Assembly (NCBI GenBank): GCA_038210245.1
Contig: JBBQWW010000003.1
Span: 1 to 64,000 of the forward strand
Origin: Bog-756 sp038210245
GTDB taxonomy: Bacteria; Actinomycetota; Acidimicrobiia; Acidimicrobiales; RAAP-2
Length of the DNA stretch: 64,000 nt
Reading direction: 5' to 3'
A model generated the notes under the pieces. It did not search any database. It was given only the letters and a program-made list of their open reading frames with translations, and was not told the DNA's origin. The translations under genes were made by a program, and so were the position numbers. Positions 41,820 to 49,417 of the stretch are shown here, one piece after another (the first letter of the stretch is position 1; the number at the start of each line of letters is the position of its first letter).

Positions 41820-42206
41820 TCAGACCGCTCCGGACAGCATGGTGGTGATCTGGCCCAGGTCGAAGTAGTCGCGCCAGGCACTGATCTTTCCGTCACGCAC
41901 CTCGAAGGTCCCCATGACCGGTAGCGGGGCCACCACCTCGCCGACGGTGAACGTGTCGATGCGTTCGGTCAGCACCACGGAGCCCTGGGTGGCCAGGTGC
42001 ACGGTCTCGATGGTCATGCTCTCACACATGCCGAAGAAGCTCTCGATGAAGGCGATGGTGGCGTCGATACCCACCGCCGGATCGAGGGGGATGTTGTGGT
42101 AGACGACGTCGTCGGTGAAGTAGGGCCGCAGGGCCTCGGCATCCCGGCCGTCGAACGAGTCGCAGAACCGACGCACGAGCTGCTCGGGGTCTTCGGTACT
42201 GGCCAT
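41820..42206 (-). CDS. limonene-1,2-epoxide hydrolase-like protein
   Basis: 128-residue NTF2-fold protein. The residues used by limonene-1,2-epoxide hydrolase of Rhodococcus are all at matching places: Tyr36 and Asn38 (VVYHNIP), Arg82 and Asp84 (LTERIDTF), and Asp113 in WRDYFD. This is a full match of the Asp-Arg-Asp triad, so hydrolysis of an epoxide is plausible. The length is a little shorter than the 149-residue model enzyme. It sits on the opposite strand to the P450-ferredoxin genes, which could make the epoxide, and shares an operon with a methyltransferase. The substrate is not known to be limonene. Confidence 0.78.
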   Translation of the reverse strand: MASTEDPEQLVRRFCDSFDGRDAEALRPYFTDDVVYHNIPLDPAVGIDATIAFIESFFGMCESMTIETVHLATQGSVVLTERIDTFTVGEVVAPLPVMGTFEVRDGKISAWRDYFDLGQITTMLSGAV

Positions 42207-42256
42207 GGACTACCTCCGAGTCGGGTCGAAAGCCTCAGGCTAGCCAACGGCCGCGG

Positions 42257-42625
42257 TCACAGCCGCTCCCCGTCGGCGGCCCGGCTCCGGCTCCGGAGAA
42301 GCCGACAGGCCGCCTCGGACCCCACGCTGTCCGAGAGCAGTTGACCGAGCACCTCCTCGGACAGGCAGTTCCCCCGCCGATCGGACAGCGACAGGCACAG
42401 GAGCCAGTAGACGGGGTGGCAACCGACGGGCCGCCACCGGCGCACCACGGCCTTCTTCCGGCCGCACCGGGGACAGGGGAACCGGACACCCCTCAGTTCG
42501 TCACACCAGCTCAGGAAGGACCGGCTGTGGGTGACGGCGTCCTCGTGGACGCCCGGCCGTACCCGGAGCTGCCATCGGAGCCCACTCGTGCTGCCCATGG
42601 CCGAGTGGTCGGACTCTGGTACCAA
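42257..42625 (-). CDS. small zinc-ribbon-like hypothetical protein
   Basis: 122 residues with strong G/C at third codon positions, so it is probably translated. The only motif is FPCPRCGRKKAVVRRW (about residues 49-64), a CxxC knuckle; further cysteines at 41, 69, 76 and 86 could complete a zinc site. I recognise no family. The likely start is TTG at 42625, 6 nt after AAGGTGAG; an ATG at 42598 has no such site. It has its own promoter with an inverted repeat at 42677-42707. It precedes the LEH-like gene on the same strand by 50 nt. Confidence 0.55.
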   Translation of the reverse strand: MVPESDHSAMGSTSGLRWQLRVRPGVHEDAVTHSRSFLSWCDELRGVRFPCPRCGRKKAVVRRWRPVGCHPVYWLLCLSLSDRRGNCLSEEVLGQLLSDSVGSEAACRLLRSRSRAADGERL

Positions 42626-42676
42626 ACCGGCTCACCTTCCCGCAGGCGAAGCCCGCCCGATCGAGCGAGTGCGGCC

Positions 42677-42707
42677 ACCTTAGGCTGGCGACAAGTGGTC
42701 TTGTCAA
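42677..42707 (-). promoter_or_regulatory. promoter with operator for the zinc-ribbon gene
   Basis: On the minus strand, consensus TTGACA (42702-42707) and TAAGGT (42677-42682) are 19 bp apart. GACAAG-N4-CTTGTC (42690-42705) overlaps the -35 box and is a perfect dyad. Confidence 0.6.
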
Positions 42708-42724
42708 CCAACGGTCGGAGCGGC

Positions 42725-42768
42725 GAAGGGATGGCAGTCGGGGAAGGGATGGCAGTCGGGGAGGGATG
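42725..42768. repeat. 18-bp tandem repeat, 2.4 copies
   Basis: Two identical 18-bp units, GAAGGGATGGCAGTCGGG at 42725-42742 and 42743-42760, are followed by a partial third copy with one base missing. It lies in the 217-bp gap between the ferredoxin and zinc-ribbon genes, upstream of the promoter. Confidence 0.85.
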
Positions 42769-42842
42769 CCGGCACCGGATCGACGGGCGGTGGGCGGTCG
42801 GCCGAACTCGGTGGGGTCCGGTGGCCGACGACGACCGGGGAG

Positions 42843-43034
42843 TCAGTCGACGATGGAGATGGCCACCTTGGGGCACGCCTTGGCCGCGGCGGTGACCTTC
42901 TCCCGGAGGGCCTCGGGAGGCTCCTCGTCGAGCACGTAGAGGAAGTCGTCGTCGCGTACCTCGAAGACCTCAGGGGCGGCCGCCATGCACAGGGCGTTCG
43001 ATTCGCACAGGTCGAAGTCCACGATTACTCGCAT
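42843..43034 (-). CDS. [3Fe-4S] ferredoxin
   Basis: 63-residue ferredoxin. Cys10, Cys16 (CESNALC, C-x5-C) and Cys54 (CPK) are the three cluster ligands, and the fourth position is absent, so it is a [3Fe-4S] type. The sequence is acidic like P450 partners. It lies 35 nt downstream of an acyl-CoA dehydrogenase gene and in the same direction, so it may be part of that operon. It could carry electrons to a P450 elsewhere in the window; the link to the dehydrogenase is not obvious, since ACADs normally use electron-transfer flavoprotein. Confidence 0.88.
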   Translation of the reverse strand: MRVIVDFDLCESNALCMAAAPEVFEVRDDDFLYVLDEEPPEALREKVTAAAKACPKVAISIVD

Positions 43035-43069
43035 AGAGGGAGTGTATCCACCCGCACCGGACCGAGCCG

Positions 43070-44260
43070 CTACTTGACCCGGGGCTCGCGGGGAAGTCCC
43101 AGTCCCATCTCGCCCACGATATTGAGGTTGATCTCGGTGGTGCCGCCGGCGATGGTGGTCTGGCGGGACGCGGCCAGGTTGGTGGCCCACTCATCGGTGG
43201 TGGCCCCCATGCCCAGCACGTCGAGGGCCAGCGCCGCCAGCTTCTGCTCGGCGCGCCCCCAGGCCAGCTTGGTCATGCTGCCATCGGCCCCGGTGGGCTG
43301 ACCGGTGCGCATCCGAGCCAGCGAGCGATTGGTCATCCAGCGCATGCAGGCGATATCGGCGTAGAGCGAGGCCACCCGGTCCCGCAGGCGGGGGTCGGCC
43401 AACGCCCCGGTGGCCCGAGGATCGGCCAGGAGCCGGTCCAGCTTTCGGGAGAGGCCGAGGTGGAGCCGGGCCACTCCGGCCCGCTCGAAGCTCAACGTGG
43501 TCATGGCCACCGTCCACCCACCGTCGATGGGGCCGAGGGCCGCCGACGCCGGGATGCGGACGTCGGTGAAGTACAGCTCGGAGAAGGTCCGTTCGCCGGT
43601 GATGGTCTGGACGGGTCGGATCTCGATACCCGGGGTGCGCAGATCCACCAGGAAGCAACTGATCCCCTTGTGCTTGGGCACGTCGGGATCGGTTCGCACG
43701 TAGAGCTGACACCAGTCGGCGATGGAGCCCATGGAGTTCCATGTCTTCTGCCCGTTGATGACGAACTCGTCCCCGTCGGCCACGGCCCGTGTCCGCAGTG
43801 AAGCCAGGTCGGAACCGGCGTCAGGCTCGGACATGCCCTGGGACCAGATCTCGTCGCCCCGGAGCAGGGGACGCAGGAACCGTTCCTTCTGCTCGGGGGT
43901 GCCGTAGGTCATGATGGCGGGGGCGATGTTGGCCACCCCGATGGTGTTGATGGGGCCCGGAGCCGACCAGGCACTCATCTCCTCCAGGTAGGCCAACTGC
44001 TCGTCGATCCCCGCGTCCCGTCCGCCGTGCGCGGTCGGCCAGGCCGGGGCGGCCCAGCCGGCATCGGCCAGGCGGCCGTTCCACCGGCGGTACGGGGCCA
44101 GGTCGTCGCCTTCGGGCATGCCCTGACCCAGGCGGATGACGTCGTCGGTCAGCTCACGGGCCAACCAGCTCCGCAACTCGGCCCGGAAGGCACCGGCCGG
44201 CTCGGCCCCGTCGAGGTCGGCCGTGGGCCTGAGCGCCGGAGGGTCAGCGAGGTCGGTCAT
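43070..44260 (-). CDS. acyl-CoA dehydrogenase
   Basis: 396-residue FAD enzyme. The family segments are SQGMSEPDAGSDLASLRT, INGQKTWNSMGSIADWCQ, and near the end RQTTIAGGTTEINLNIVGE. The last has IAGGTTEI in place of the YGGT segment, without an obvious Glu base in the usual position, which is common in steroid-side-chain (FadE26/28-like) subunits that work as heterotetramers. GGAGA precedes the ATG. The TetR gene lies 116 bp upstream and the ferredoxin 35 bp downstream. It may pair with the dehydrogenase at 50440 or 33739; this is unproven. Confidence 0.9.
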   Translation of the reverse strand: MTDLADPPALRPTADLDGAEPAGAFRAELRSWLARELTDDVIRLGQGMPEGDDLAPYRRWNGRLADAGWAAPAWPTAHGGRDAGIDEQLAYLEEMSAWSAPGPINTIGVANIAPAIMTYGTPEQKERFLRPLLRGDEIWSQGMSEPDAGSDLASLRTRAVADGDEFVINGQKTWNSMGSIADWCQLYVRTDPDVPKHKGISCFLVDLRTPGIEIRPVQTITGERTFSELYFTDVRIPASAALGPIDGGWTVAMTTLSFERAGVARLHLGLSRKLDRLLADPRATGALADPRLRDRVASLYADIACMRWMTNRSLARMRTGQPTGADGSMTKLAWGRAEQKLAALALDVLGMGATTDEWATNLAASRQTTIAGGTTEINLNIVGEMGLGLPREPRVK

Positions 44261-44376
44261 GGAAAGTGGTCTCCTTGGCCGGGGCGCCCAGTGGGTCCGG
44301 CCGCCGTCGGACGAGAAGGTCACTCTACCGTCGGAAGAGCAGGATTCCAGCCGGAACGGGTCTGGCGCGGGCCGAC

Positions 44377-45030
44377 TCAGGCGGAGTGAGCGGGGGCCAT
44401 CACCCCGGCCAGGCAGAATCTGACCAGGTCGTCCTCGTCGATGAACCGGGCCGACATCCGCACCCCCAGGATCCTCATGTCGAGCACGGACACCACAGTG
44501 TGCATGACCAGTCCGGCCAGTACCGGGACCTCGATGTCGTCCCGGAACACTCCGGAGGCCACCCCGGCCTCGAGGATCTCGGCCACCATGGTGACCTGGG
44601 GGGTGAAGATGGCCGAGAACTCCTCTGTTCGGGAGTCGGCCAGGTGCCACGAGAACAGCACCATGCCCCTCGACGACGAACTGGACAGGTCAGCGGCGCT
44701 GAACATGGTCTTTACCAGCAGCTGCAGCATCTCCACCGGGTCGGACACCGGCTCGATGCGCGCCCGGATGTCGGCCACGTAGTCCGTGACCGCCTCCTCC
44801 ACCAGGGCCAGCAGGAGGTCGTCCTTGGTGGCGAAGTACTGGTAGAAGGAGCGGAGGGACATCCCCGAGGTCTCCACCACGTCCTGGACGGTGAAGTCGG
44901 CCTTGCCGGTCTTCCGGATGAGCTCGTTGGCGGCCCGGATGAACTTCCCTCCCCGGGAGATGGCCTTCTGACGCGCATCCTTGAGCGAATGCTCGACGGT
45001 GCGCTCCTGCCACTTGCTCGATTGGCTCAT
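44377..45030 (-). CDS. TetR family transcriptional regulator
   Basis: 217-residue regulator. The HTH region is at residues 30-75: FIRAANELIRKTGKADFTVQD, then VVETSGMSLRSFYQYFATKDDL. The C-terminal domain includes VLFSWHLADSRTEEFS, found in actinobacterial TetR proteins of KstR2-like clusters. It lies upstream of the acyl-CoA dehydrogenase on the same strand with a 116-bp gap, and divergent from the small unknown gene at 45513. No clear palindrome is seen in the 44261-44376 gap; the 45136-45159 hairpin and 45453-45466 palindrome in the other gap are candidates for its target. Confidence 0.9.
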   Translation of the reverse strand: MSQSSKWQERTVEHSLKDARQKAISRGGKFIRAANELIRKTGKADFTVQDVVETSGMSLRSFYQYFATKDDLLLALVEEAVTDYVADIRARIEPVSDPVEMLQLLVKTMFSAADLSSSSSRGMVLFSWHLADSRTEEFSAIFTPQVTMVAEILEAGVASGVFRDDIEVPVLAGLVMHTVVSVLDMRILGVRMSARFIDEDDLVRFCLAGVMAPAHSA

Positions 45031-45351
45031 CTCATCACTTCGCAGTCGGGGCTCGGATCCGGTCGCGCCCCCACCGTGGAGTGCGCCGACGCTGCCCGCC
45101 CAAGATCGTGAGTATAGGGGGCAATCCAGGCGGCACCCTGGGGTTCTGTCACCCCGGGGCCCACCGGACCCATCGGTCCTGAGGTCAGGGGCACCCCCGT
45201 AAGTTCGCCGGCCGCCCTCCCGGCGGCCTGACCGGGACCCCCCCGAACCGACCCGTTCGCCGCCGGGGGGAGTCCGACGCCGTCGACCGGCCCGCCGAAC
45301 GGGCTCCGGCCACGGGCCGGAAATGCCTGTTCCGTCCAGGGAGAGCGGGAC
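45031..45351. other. intergenic region with a 9-bp hairpin
   Basis: First part of the 482-bp divergent gap between the TetR gene and the small gene at 45513. The strongest structure is a 9-bp stem, CCCTGGGGT (45136-45144) with ACCCCGGGG (45151-45159), and a 6-nt loop. No coding sequence with proper codon bias is seen in either strand. Confidence 0.5.
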
Positions 45352-45379
45352 TTGGGAGCGGTAGGGGGCGTGCTATTCT
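45352..45379 (+). promoter_or_regulatory. promoter of the small conserved gene
   Basis: TTGGGA (45352-45357) and TATTCT (45374-45379) are 16 bp apart. It gives a leader of about 125 nt that contains the direct repeats below and a 14-bp perfect palindrome CCGGTCGCGACCGG (45453-45466). Confidence 0.5.
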
Positions 45380-45388
45380 GTACTGCCG

Positions 45389-45440
45389 ATCGGCCGGGTC
45401 GGAAGGTCGGGTCTGTCCATCGGCCGGGTCGGAAGGTCGG
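45389..45440. repeat. 22-bp direct repeat in the leader of the 45513 gene
   Basis: Two identical 22-bp copies at 45389-45410 and 45419-45440, beginning ATCGGCCGGGTCGGAAG, 30 bp apart. They lie within the presumed 5' leader, so could act on RNA or as regulator sites. Confidence 0.8.
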
Positions 45441-45512
45441 AGCATCAGAGGGCCGGTCGCGACCGGGTCCCAGACCACGAACCACAAGAGAACAGGGCCA
45501 GGGGGTCGAGCG

Positions 45513-45818
45513 GTGAATCTCAAGCCAGGTGTACGTCTGAGCAGCCAGGCGTGTGAGACCGAGTTCGTGGTCATCAAGGGTTCCGGTGACCACGCTCTGG
45601 AGTGCGGGGGCGCCCCCGCCGTCCCCGTGGGCGATGCCGCCGCCCACCAGGGCGGAATCACGGAAGATCTGTCCGGTGGCACCCTCCTGGGTAAGCGCTA
45701 CACCGACGAGGACGGCACCGTCGAGATCCTCTGCACCAAGCCCGGAGCGGGCACGCTGACCTTCGACGGCCAGGTGCTCACGCTGAAGGAGTCCAAGCCC
45801 CTGCCGGCATCGGACTGA
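45513..45818 (+). CDS. small conserved actinobacterial protein, unknown function
   Basis: 101-residue protein starting with GTG. It shows Cys14 (QACETEFVVIKG), Cys31 in LECGGAPAVPV, then LGKRYTDEDGTVEILCTKPG and the end LKESKPLPASD. I recognise the CGGxP and LGKRYTD segments from uncharacterised actinobacterial proteins next to acyl-CoA genes, but know no function. Paired cysteines suggest a small beta-rich metal or disulphide fold. It has a promoter and a repeat-containing leader. It is divergent from a TetR gene and followed by DoxX 106 bp later. Confidence 0.7.
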   Translation: MNLKPGVRLSSQACETEFVVIKGSGDHALECGGAPAVPVGDAAAHQGGITEDLSGGTLLGKRYTDEDGTVEILCTKPGAGTLTFDGQVLTLKESKPLPASD

Positions 45819-45924
45819 ACGGCGAAGATTGCTTCGGCCTCCCTCCCTCCCTACATTGTGAGCTGCGTCCCCAGTTCCGGGTCGCCCCACCCTCAGTGCC
45901 GAACGGCAGACGGAGCGTAAGTCC

Positions 45925-46452
45925 ATGGCCAATGCCCACGCTGTCGACCTTGCCCTCCTGGTCTTCCGCTGCGCCATCGGGGCAGTCTTCATCGCCCACG
46001 GGGTGAACCACATCATCGGCGGCGGCAAGATCGCCGGCACCGGTCGCTGGTTCGAGAGCCTGGGCATGAAGCCCGGCTGGTTCCACGCCTGGACGGCCAG
46101 TATCACCGAGATCGGCGCCGGGCTCCTCTTGGTGTTCGGCCTGCTGACGGCGTTCGGGGGCGCCGGGGTGGTCGGGGTCATGCTGGTGGCGTGGATCACC
46201 ACCCACCGGAAGAACGGGTTCTTCATCTTCCGCCCCGGTGAGGGCTGGGAGTACGTCATGGTGCTGACCATGTCGGGATTCCTGCTGGCCACGGTGGGTC
46301 CGGGGGAGTGGAGCATCGACAACGCCGTGGGCCAGTCGCTCACCAACTTGTGGTTCTGGAATGGTCTGCTGATCGCCCTGGTGGCCGGTGTGGGAGGCAG
46401 CGCCCTGCTCCTCCTCACCTCATGGCGCCCCGGGCCTCCGTCCTCCGACTGA
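45925..46452 (+). CDS. DoxX family membrane protein
   Basis: 175-residue membrane protein with four predicted helices (about 8-28, 54-75, 78-100, 112-130) and a fifth hydrophobic stretch at the end. The DoxX segment is FRCAIGAVFIAHGVNHIIG and FESLGMKPGWFHAWTASITEIGAG (split here). Members include subunits of thiosulphate:quinone reductase and redox or metal-related membrane proteins; its role here is not known. ACGGAGCG lies before the ATG. It stands alone between the small unknown gene and the GAF-ANTAR gene. Confidence 0.85.
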   Translation: MANAHAVDLALLVFRCAIGAVFIAHGVNHIIGGGKIAGTGRWFESLGMKPGWFHAWTASITEIGAGLLLVFGLLTAFGGAGVVGVMLVAWITTHRKNGFFIFRPGEGWEYVMVLTMSGFLLATVGPGEWSIDNAVGQSLTNLWFWNGLLIALVAGVGGSALLLLTSWRPGPPSSD

Positions 46453-46534
46453 CCGGTCCGACGGATCACTTCCCTTCCGCGGGTCGCGAGGGCGACCCGA
46501 AACGTGCAAGGCTGCTCCCGGTGATGGTGGAGCG

Positions 46535-47299
46535 ATGATGTCCGGGAATGACGTACCCACCAGCGATGTCGTCGCCACGTCGGAGCTGACCATCTCCATC
46601 TCCCAGACGATTGCCGCCCTGTTCTCGACCGGCAATGTGGGCGAGACCTTGTCCGAGGTCATGGCCATGGCCGTGGCGACCATCGAGGGGTGTGACTGTG
46701 CCGCCCTGGTGCTCTTGGACGAGGACGGACTGGTCTCGACCCCGGAGCGGACCGACCGGGCCATCGACGAGATGGGATTCCTCCAGAGTCCGGCGCGGGG
46801 TGGGAGGCTGATCAACGCCCTGGCCTCGCAGACCACGTTCTACGCCGCCGACCTGGCCGACGGATCGTGGCTCGATCTAGAGGTGGAGGCCCGGGACAGC
46901 GGTATCCGGGGCCTGCACATGTTCCCCCTGATGGCCAAGGCCCAGCCAGGAGCCCTGGCCCTCCTGGCCCGCTTCCCCCATGCCTTCGGAGCGGTGGACC
47001 GGGCCCGAGGGCTGTTGATGGCCTACTTGGCCGGGGTGGCCCTCACCGGTGCAGCGACCATCGACGACGGCGACCGGTTGGCCGCCAACCTCCAGGCCTC
47101 CCTCGGTATCCGTGAGGTCATCAGCCAGGCCCAGGGCATCCTCATGGAGCGGGAGCACCTCACCGGGGACCAGGCCTTCGTCCTGCTGCGTCGGGCGTCG
47201 ATGGATCTCGACGTCAAGATGCGGGAGGTGGCCCAGGCTCTCATCGACTCGGGAGAGTGGCCCGATCCCCGGCACCTTCGGCGGGGCGACCACCGCTGA
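46535..47299 (+). CDS. GAF-ANTAR regulator
   Basis: 254-residue RNA-binding antiterminator. A GAF domain covers about residues 20-165 (SEVMAMAVATIEGCDCAALVL; GLHMFPLMAKAQPGALALLA). The ANTAR domain covers about 180-240 with GIREVISQAQGILMEREHL and DQAFVLLRRASMDLDVKMREVA. ANTAR proteins bind paired RNA hairpins and stop transcription termination. GGTGGAGCG precedes the double ATG (46535 or 46538). It converges on the histidine kinase gene. It may respond to light, redox or ligand at the GAF site; the targets are unknown. Confidence 0.88.
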   Translation: MMSGNDVPTSDVVATSELTISISQTIAALFSTGNVGETLSEVMAMAVATIEGCDCAALVLLDEDGLVSTPERTDRAIDEMGFLQSPARGGRLINALASQTTFYAADLADGSWLDLEVEARDSGIRGLHMFPLMAKAQPGALALLARFPHAFGAVDRARGLLMAYLAGVALTGAATIDDGDRLAANLQASLGIREVISQAQGILMEREHLTGDQAFVLLRRASMDLDVKMREVAQALIDSGEWPDPRHLRRGDHR

Positions 47300-47337
47300 C
47301 CGGTGCGTTCGACCTGACCACGGTGGCACCCGGTCGG

Positions 47338-48480
47338 TCAGAGCGACGATGTGATCGGAACCTGCCAGGTCAGGGTGGTGCCACCGGACTCGGGGCTCTC
47401 GATGGTGCACTGTCCGCGTAGCTTCTCGGCGCGGCGGCGCAGGTTGCCGAGGCCCAGACCCCCCGACGCCGGTTCGGCGTGGCCGACGCCACAGCCGTCG
47501 TCGATCACGCGGAGTCGGCAGGCCCCGTCGATCACCGCCACCTCCACGCCGGCCCCGGTGGCCCGGGCATGGCGCCCGATGTTGGTCACCGCCTCGCGCA
47601 CCACGGCCAACAGGTGCTCCAGCACGATGTCGGGGATGGCCGAGTCCACCGGGCCCTCGAACGTGGCGTGGACGTCGAATCCCACCATCGGACGCAGATC
47701 AGTCAGCAGCTGGAGCACGCTCTCCCGTGCCCCCCGGCTCAGGGTGTCGGTCCCGAGCTCGAAGATGGTGGTGCGGACCTGCCGGATGGTGTCGTCGATG
47801 TCCCCGATGGTGCTGGTCAGTCGCTCGGCGTTGCGCGGGGCGGAGGGGTTGGACGCCACGCTCTGCAGAGAAAGCCCGATGGCGAAGAGGCGCTGGATCA
47901 CCGTGTCGTGGAGGTCGCGAGCCAGGCGGTCACGCTCCTCGTAGATGGCCACCTCGGTGACCCGCTCGTGGAGGCGGGCGTTCTCGATGCCGATGCCGGC
48001 GGCCACGGCGAGGGCCCCGATGAGGGCTTCGTCGTCGCTGGTGAACTCGGACCAGCCGATCTTGTCGGTGAGGTAGAGGTTGCCGTACACCTCGCCACGC
48101 ACCTTGATGGGAACCCCGAGGAACGACGTCATGGGCGGATGCCCCGGGGGAAATCCGTGCCACCCGTCGTGGGTGTCCAGCCGGGTGATGCGCAGCGGCC
48201 TCGGGTCGTCGATGAGCAGACCGAGAACACCCAGTCCCGTGGGTCGGGGGCCGATGCCCGACTCGGCATCGGGCCCGAGGCCGACGGTGACGAACTCGGC
48301 CAGGGCCGTCCGGTCGTCGTTGAGCACTCCGAGGGCGCCGAAGCGGGCATTGGCCATGGTGCAGGCCTCGTCCACGATGTGGCGGAGCAGCGTGGGCAAG
48401 TCCAGATCCGCCCCGATCATGAGGGTGGCTTCGAGCATCCGACGCAGCTTGGCCGGGTCTTCGATCGAGTGATAGGGCAC
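47338..48480 (-). CDS. DosS/NarX-type sensor histidine kinase with one GAF domain
   Basis: 380-residue kinase. A GAF domain (about 25-170) contains LGVLGLLIDDPRPLRI, FPPGHPPMTSFLGVP and GEVYGNLYLTDK, very like mycobacterial DosS/DevS; His114 in PPGHPPM appears at the place of the heme-binding His of DosS. The HisKA_3 motif is ERDRLARDLHDTVIQRLFA with phospho-acceptor His191. HATPase_c motifs are EAVTNIGRHA, RVIDDGCGVG and GLGLGNLRRRAEKL. It probably senses O2, NO or redox. GCGGAGG lies before the GTG. It is divergent from the response regulator gene across a gap with an 11-bp inverted repeat. Confidence 0.92.
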   Translation of the reverse strand: MPYHSIEDPAKLRRMLEATLMIGADLDLPTLLRHIVDEACTMANARFGALGVLNDDRTALAEFVTVGLGPDAESGIGPRPTGLGVLGLLIDDPRPLRITRLDTHDGWHGFPPGHPPMTSFLGVPIKVRGEVYGNLYLTDKIGWSEFTSDDEALIGALAVAAGIGIENARLHERVTEVAIYEERDRLARDLHDTVIQRLFAIGLSLQSVASNPSAPRNAERLTSTIGDIDDTIRQVRTTIFELGTDTLSRGARESVLQLLTDLRPMVGFDVHATFEGPVDSAIPDIVLEHLLAVVREAVTNIGRHARATGAGVEVAVIDGACRLRVIDDGCGVGHAEPASGGLGLGNLRRRAEKLRGQCTIESPESGGTTLTWQVPITSSL

Positions 48481-48555
48481 GAGGCCTCCGCAAACAACAA
48501 CTGCTGGACCAGCTGTAGAAGTCCGTGACCCGACCCTAGCGGGTTACCATCATCC

Positions 48556-48584
48556 CCAGTCCCAGGGCCATGTCCTGGGACTGG
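48556..48584. promoter_or_regulatory. 11-bp inverted repeat between kinase and response regulator
   Basis: CCAGTCCCAGG (48556-48566) and CCTGGGACTGG (48574-48584) are a perfect dyad with a 7-bp centre, in the 172-bp divergent gap. The arms contain AGTCCC and GGGACT, the half-sites of the mycobacterial DosR box, but facing outwards and farther apart. It could be a regulator site or an RNA hairpin. Confidence 0.6.
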
Positions 48585-48652
48585 CCTGCCCGGGTCATCG
48601 GCCGCCGCCGGCGCCGGCCGACCCGATCGGGCCCGACGAGGAGTGCCGACCG

Positions 48653-49324
48653 ATGACCATCCGAGTTTTCATCCTCGACGATCATGAGATCGTCAGGACC
48701 GGGCTCAAGTCGCTGTTCGAGGCGGAGGCCGACTTTGAGTTGGCCGGCGAGGCGGCTACGGCTGCCGAGGCCCTGGATCGCATCCCTCCGACCCGTCCCG
48801 ACGTGGCCATCCTCGACGTACGCCTGCCCGACGGGAGTGGCATCGAGGTCTGTCGCGAGGTGCGGTCCACCACCCCGGAGGTGGCCTGTCTCATGCTGAC
48901 CTCCTATGCCGACGATGAGGCCTTGTTGGCGGCCATCATGGCCGGCGCCTCCGGCTACGTGCTGAAGCAGGTGGGGGGGACCAGCCTGGTGGAGGACGTC
49001 CGGCGGGTGGCGGCCGGCGAGTCCCTGCTCGACCCGGCCTTGACCCAGCGGGTACTGGACCGGATCCGGCATCAGTCCGACGAGGACCCGCTCCTGGCCA
49101 GCCTCACCCCGCAGGAACGGCGCATCCTCGATCTGGTGGCCGAGGGTCAGACCAACCGACAGATCGCCGCCTCGTTGTTCCTGGCCGAGAAGACGGTGAA
49201 AAATTACGTGTCCAACCTGCTGGCCAAGCTGGGCATGGAGCGCCGGACCCAGGCGGCCACCTACGCCACCCGGGTGGCTGAACGGTCCACCCAGACCCGT
49301 CGCCCCGACTCCACCGGAACCTGA
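48653..49324 (+). CDS. LuxR-type (NarL/DosR-like) response regulator
   Basis: 223-residue regulator. The receiver domain has its acidic pair at Asp9/Asp10 (ILDDHEIVR), phospho-acceptor Asp55 (VAILDVRLPDG) and Lys104 in GYVLKQVGG. The LuxR HTH is at about 150-205 with LTPQERRILDLVAEGQTN and AEKTVKNYVSNLLAKLGM, as in mycobacterial DosR. GAGGAGTG precedes the ATG. It is divergent from the DosS-like kinase, so it is its cognate partner. The USP gene at 60265 is the kind of gene such regulators control. Confidence 0.92.
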   Translation: MTIRVFILDDHEIVRTGLKSLFEAEADFELAGEAATAAEALDRIPPTRPDVAILDVRLPDGSGIEVCREVRSTTPEVACLMLTSYADDEALLAAIMAGASGYVLKQVGGTSLVEDVRRVAAGESLLDPALTQRVLDRIRHQSDEDPLLASLTPQERRILDLVAEGQTNRQIAASLFLAEKTVKNYVSNLLAKLGMERRTQAATYATRVAERSTQTRRPDSTGT

Positions 49325-49417
49325 ACCCCCGAGCCGGGCTGCGCTCGATCGGTCGGGGCCCGGTCGAGCCGTGTTCTCGCCGACCGGCAGGCCAGGCGCA
49401 GATCGGCCACTTCCGCC

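Noticed and set aside
45027..46469. 480-codon open frame on the minus strand opposite the small gene and DoxX
   Set aside because: It only mirrors the plus-strand genes and has no domain-like sequence. The DoxX and small conserved protein have the correct codon bias.
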